Positions 38,392 to 41,065 of a DNA stretch of 41,065 nt are shown in pieces; positions within the stretch are counted from its first letter, which is position 1, and each line of letters opens with the position of its first letter. The notes below the pieces were generated by a model. That model ran no database searches. It worked only from the letters and a program-made list of their open reading frames with translations, and had not been told where the DNA came from. Source of the stretch: an uncultured Chlorobiaceae bacterium (GTDB lineage: Bacteria; Bacteroidota; Chlorobiia; Chlorobiales; Chlorobiaceae). A program made the translations under genes and the position numbers. The stretch is taken from assembly GCA_903908555.1 (NCBI GenBank), contig CAIVSG010000061.1, positions 1-41,065 of the forward strand, in the 5' to 3' direction.

Positions 38392-38754
38392 ATGAAAAAA
38401 ATACAGGTATTTGATCCGGCCCTTTGTTGCTCTACCGGGGTGTGTGGTGTAGACGCAGATCAGTCATTGATCAACTTCTCAGCAGATGTAGACTGGGCAA
38501 GGCAAAAGGGTGCCCTTATTGAACGATTCAATCTGGCACAGCAGCCAATGGCTTTCGCAGAAAATCAGATTGTAAAATCATTTTTAAAGCTCTCAACAGA
38601 GGATGGCCTTCCGCTTATTCTCCTTGATGGCGCCATAGTTTTGGCGGGACGATACCCAAGCCGTGCTGAGCTTGCTCGCTGGGTCGACATCGCCCCTTCT
38701 GACGAAGGCACTAAACCTGCTAAAAGTTGTTGCTCCGGCAGTAGCTGCTGCTGA
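38392..38754 (+). CDS. arsD: Arsenic metallochaperone ArsD
   Basis: IQVFDPALCCSTGVCGVDADQSLINFSADVDWA; C-terminal SCCSGSSCC. Confidence 0.94.
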   Translation: MKKIQVFDPALCCSTGVCGVDADQSLINFSADVDWARQKGALIERFNLAQQPMAFAENQIVKSFLKLSTEDGLPLILLDGAIVLAGRYPSRAELARWVDIAPSDEGTKPAKSCCSGSSCC

Positions 38755-38772
38755 AAATAATCAAACAATACT

Positions 38773-40530
38773 ATGGTATTTCTCAAGCAGCCACCACGCT
38801 TCCTTTTCTTCACCGGAAAAGGCGGCGTCGGCAAAACCTCTATTGCATGCGCAACGGCCATGCAACTTGCCGATGACGGCAAAAGAGTGCTCCTTGTCAG
38901 CACCGATCCGGCATCCAACGTCGGGCAGGTTTTCGGTGTAACTATAGGCAATCAGATTACTGCCATCAGTGCAGTGGAACGCCTGTTTTCTCTTGAAATC
39001 GATCCTCAGCAGGCAGCTCAGCTCTACCGGGAAAGAATTGTTGGACCGGTACGCGGCTTACTCCCTGAAACCGTGGTCAACAGCATTGAGGAACAACTTT
39101 CCGGAGCATGTACAACTGAAATTGCCGCCTTTGACGAATTCACTTCGTTACTCACTGACACTGCATTGCATGCCGAATATGACCATATCATTTTTGATAC
39201 GGCACCAACCGGCCATACCATCCGGCTGCTGCAGCTGCCCGGTGCCTGGAGCAGCTTTATCGAGGAGGGCAAAGGCGATGCGTCCTGCCTCGGCCCGTTA
39301 GCCGGACTGGTAAAGCAAAAAGCGCAGTACAAAGCCGCTGTTGAGGCTTTAGCCGATCCTCTGCATACACGCATGGTGTTGGTTTCCAGAGCTCAGAATG
39401 CAACCTTGCAGGAAGTCGCACGCACCTGTCGAGAGCTCGCTGCCATTGGTATCTCACAACACTATCTTGTCATAAACGGACTGTTACCCCATAGCGAAAC
39501 CCTGCAGGATGACCTCGCAAAGGCTATCTTTGCCCGTGAGCAGGCGGCACTCTCAGCAATGCCTCTCATTCTCACAACACTGCCTTGTGATCACCTCTCT
39601 CTCAAGTCCTTCAATCTTGTCGGTCTTGAGGCCTTGCGTCAATTACTTACTGAAAACGTTCCACCACAACTATTCGAAATAGATCAGACCACTACCTTCA
39701 ACGCTCCAGGACTCTCGTCACTGGTTGATGAAATCGCGGCCGATAGTCATGGCCTCATCATGTTTATGGGTAAGGGTGGTGTTGGCAAAACCACATTAGC
39801 TGCTGCAGTTGCCGTTGAATTGGCAAATCGAGGCCTCCAGACACACCTGACGACTACAGACCCTGCAGCTCACCTTAGCGGAACGTTGACTGGTGAAGTG
39901 GAGAGTCTTATCGTCAGCCGGATTGACCCTGAAGTTGAAACCGAACGTTACCGCGAGCACGTATTGGAAACCAAGGGAGCTCAGCTCGATGCCGAAGGGC
40001 TCGCCCTGCTTCAGGAAGACCTGCGTTCGCCATGCACAGAAGAAATCGCTGTATTTCAGGCATTCTCACGCATTATCAGGGAGGCTGATAAAAAATTTGT
40101 TGTTATAGACACTGCTCCCACAGGCCATACACTGCTCCTGCTCGATGCAACCGGAGCATATCACCGCGAAGTCAGCCGTCAGGCAGGTAAAAATGGTTTG
40201 CACGAAGCCACACCCATGATGCAGCTGCAAGACCCGAAACAGACAAAGGTGTTGATTGTCACATTAGCCGAAACAACGCCTGTACTTGAAGCCGTCAATC
40301 TCCAAGCCGACCTGCGTCGTGCCGGCATCGAACCCTGGGGCTGGATAATCAACAACAGTATTGCAGCCGCCAGAGAACTCCGCTCCCCACTCCTGAAGCA
40401 ACGCGCGCAAAATGAAGTCAAAGAAATTGAAGCTGTGGCACTTCACCACACCACTCGCTACGCTGTTATCCCCCTAATGAAAGAAGAGCCCGTAGGCCAG
40501 GGGCACCTCCGTCATCTTATCCAACCCTGA
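38773..40530 (+). CDS. arsA: Arsenite-transporting ATPase ArsA, two-domain
   Basis: Two P-loops (FFTGKGGVGKTSIA and MFMGKGGVGKTTLA), two DTAPTGHT motifs. Confidence 0.95.
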   Translation: MVFLKQPPRFLFFTGKGGVGKTSIACATAMQLADDGKRVLLVSTDPASNVGQVFGVTIGNQITAISAVERLFSLEIDPQQAAQLYRERIVGPVRGLLPETVVNSIEEQLSGACTTEIAAFDEFTSLLTDTALHAEYDHIIFDTAPTGHTIRLLQLPGAWSSFIEEGKGDASCLGPLAGLVKQKAQYKAAVEALADPLHTRMVLVSRAQNATLQEVARTCRELAAIGISQHYLVINGLLPHSETLQDDLAKAIFAREQAALSAMPLILTTLPCDHLSLKSFNLVGLEALRQLLTENVPPQLFEIDQTTTFNAPGLSSLVDEIAADSHGLIMFMGKGGVGKTTLAAAVAVELANRGLQTHLTTTDPAAHLSGTLTGEVESLIVSRIDPEVETERYREHVLETKGAQLDAEGLALLQEDLRSPCTEEIAVFQAFSRIIREADKKFVVIDTAPTGHTLLLLDATGAYHREVSRQAGKNGLHEATPMMQLQDPKQTKVLIVTLAETTPVLEAVNLQADLRRAGIEPWGWIINNSIAAARELRSPLLKQRAQNEVKEIEAVALHHTTRYAVIPLMKEEPVGQGHLRHLIQP

Positions 40531-40570
40531 AAATAAGTGAGTTCAGCCTTCTGCTATAAGTCCTATTCTT

Positions 40571-40645
40571 CAACTGCCAACTGCCAACTGCCAACTGCCA
40601 ACTGCCAACTGCCAACTGCCAACTGCCCACTGCCCACTGCCCACT
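40571..40645. repeat. Tandem heptamer array (CAACTGC)8(CCACTGC)2
   Basis: Counted directly: eight CAACTGC units, two CCACTGC units and a partial. Confidence 0.95.
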
Positions 40646-40883
40646 TCTTCCAATGCTTCTGTTAAATAATTGTAAACAAAGCTTCACCAAATATAAATCA
40701 GGCGGCCGCTCGGTATATTGTTAGAAGTTGTTTGTAGCCAGAAAAAGTTTCGAGCAGGGTGTGTACGGTCAGGACTCAGTCTGCAATTATTAACGAAGCA
40801 AAGCTGTGGGGGATTTCATCTTAGATGATGTTAAAAAAAATATCTACATTCACCTTTTATTTAAAAAATAAGGTGGAAAAATC

Positions 40884-41065
40884 GTGATTAATTTTAATAA
40901 GAAAATACTCATTATTGGATTTGGCTCTGTATCTCAATGTACAGTCCCTGTCCTTTTTAAGCACATCAATGTCGATTATTCTCAAGTCACTATTATGGAT
41001 TTTGAGGATATTCGCGAAAAAGTATCACCCTGGACAGCATTGGGCGTTACATACATTAATCATCA
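40884..41065 (+). CDS. Homospermidine synthase (saccharopine dehydrogenase-like), truncated at the window edge
   Basis: GTG start with AAGGTGG SD; MINFNKKILIIGFGSVSQCTVPVLFKHINVDYSQVTIMDFEDIREKVSPWTALGVTYINH; absent from the ORF track because no stop falls in the window. Confidence 0.75.
   Translation, partial: MINFNKKILIIGFGSVSQCTVPVLFKHINVDYSQVTIMDFEDIREKVSPWTALGVTYINH

Noticed and set aside
40571-40645. CRISPR-like array
   Set aside because: Units are contiguous 7-mers with no spacers and no cas genes are present.

Overview
This is a gene-dense bacterial chromosomal window. The gene set and the abundant heptanucleotide intergenic repeats suggest a green sulfur bacterium (Chlorobiaceae), but that is inference. 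No rRNA, tRNA, transposase, prophage or CRISPR array was recognised. Main contents: an Fe-S protein fragment, a TPR protein and hybrid-cluster protein (hcp); a 7TM-DISM histidine kinase with an OmpR-type response regulator and a second, degenerate stand-alone receiver; a TolC/HlyD/DevA-DevC-like ABC exporter; MarR and YceI; a LigB-type dioxygenase; NlpC/P60, UPF0149 and VanX-like dipeptidase; an SDR resembling NYC1/NOL chlorophyll b reductase; an orphan ParA; a BMP-family lipoprotein; pyrC, 5-FTHF cyclo-ligase and ppk1; a nucleoside deoxyribosyltransferase, ENPP phosphodiesterase and TonB-dependent receptor group; a Cys-ladder leucine-rich-repeat protein; phoU; and an arsR-arsC-acr3-arsC-arsD-arsA operon. 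A truncated homospermidine synthase lies at the right edge. Most genes are ordinary. The signals most worth a second look are: the NYC1/NOL-like SDR whose YxxxK tyrosine reads as His; the 21-aa Cys-ladder LRR array with an internal insertion; the composite heptamer repeat elements that sit on stop codons and form the C-terminus of a histidine kinase; the degenerate duplicated receiver with an adjacent relic reading frame; and a hairpin that could sequester the ribosome-binding site of the homospermidine synthase.
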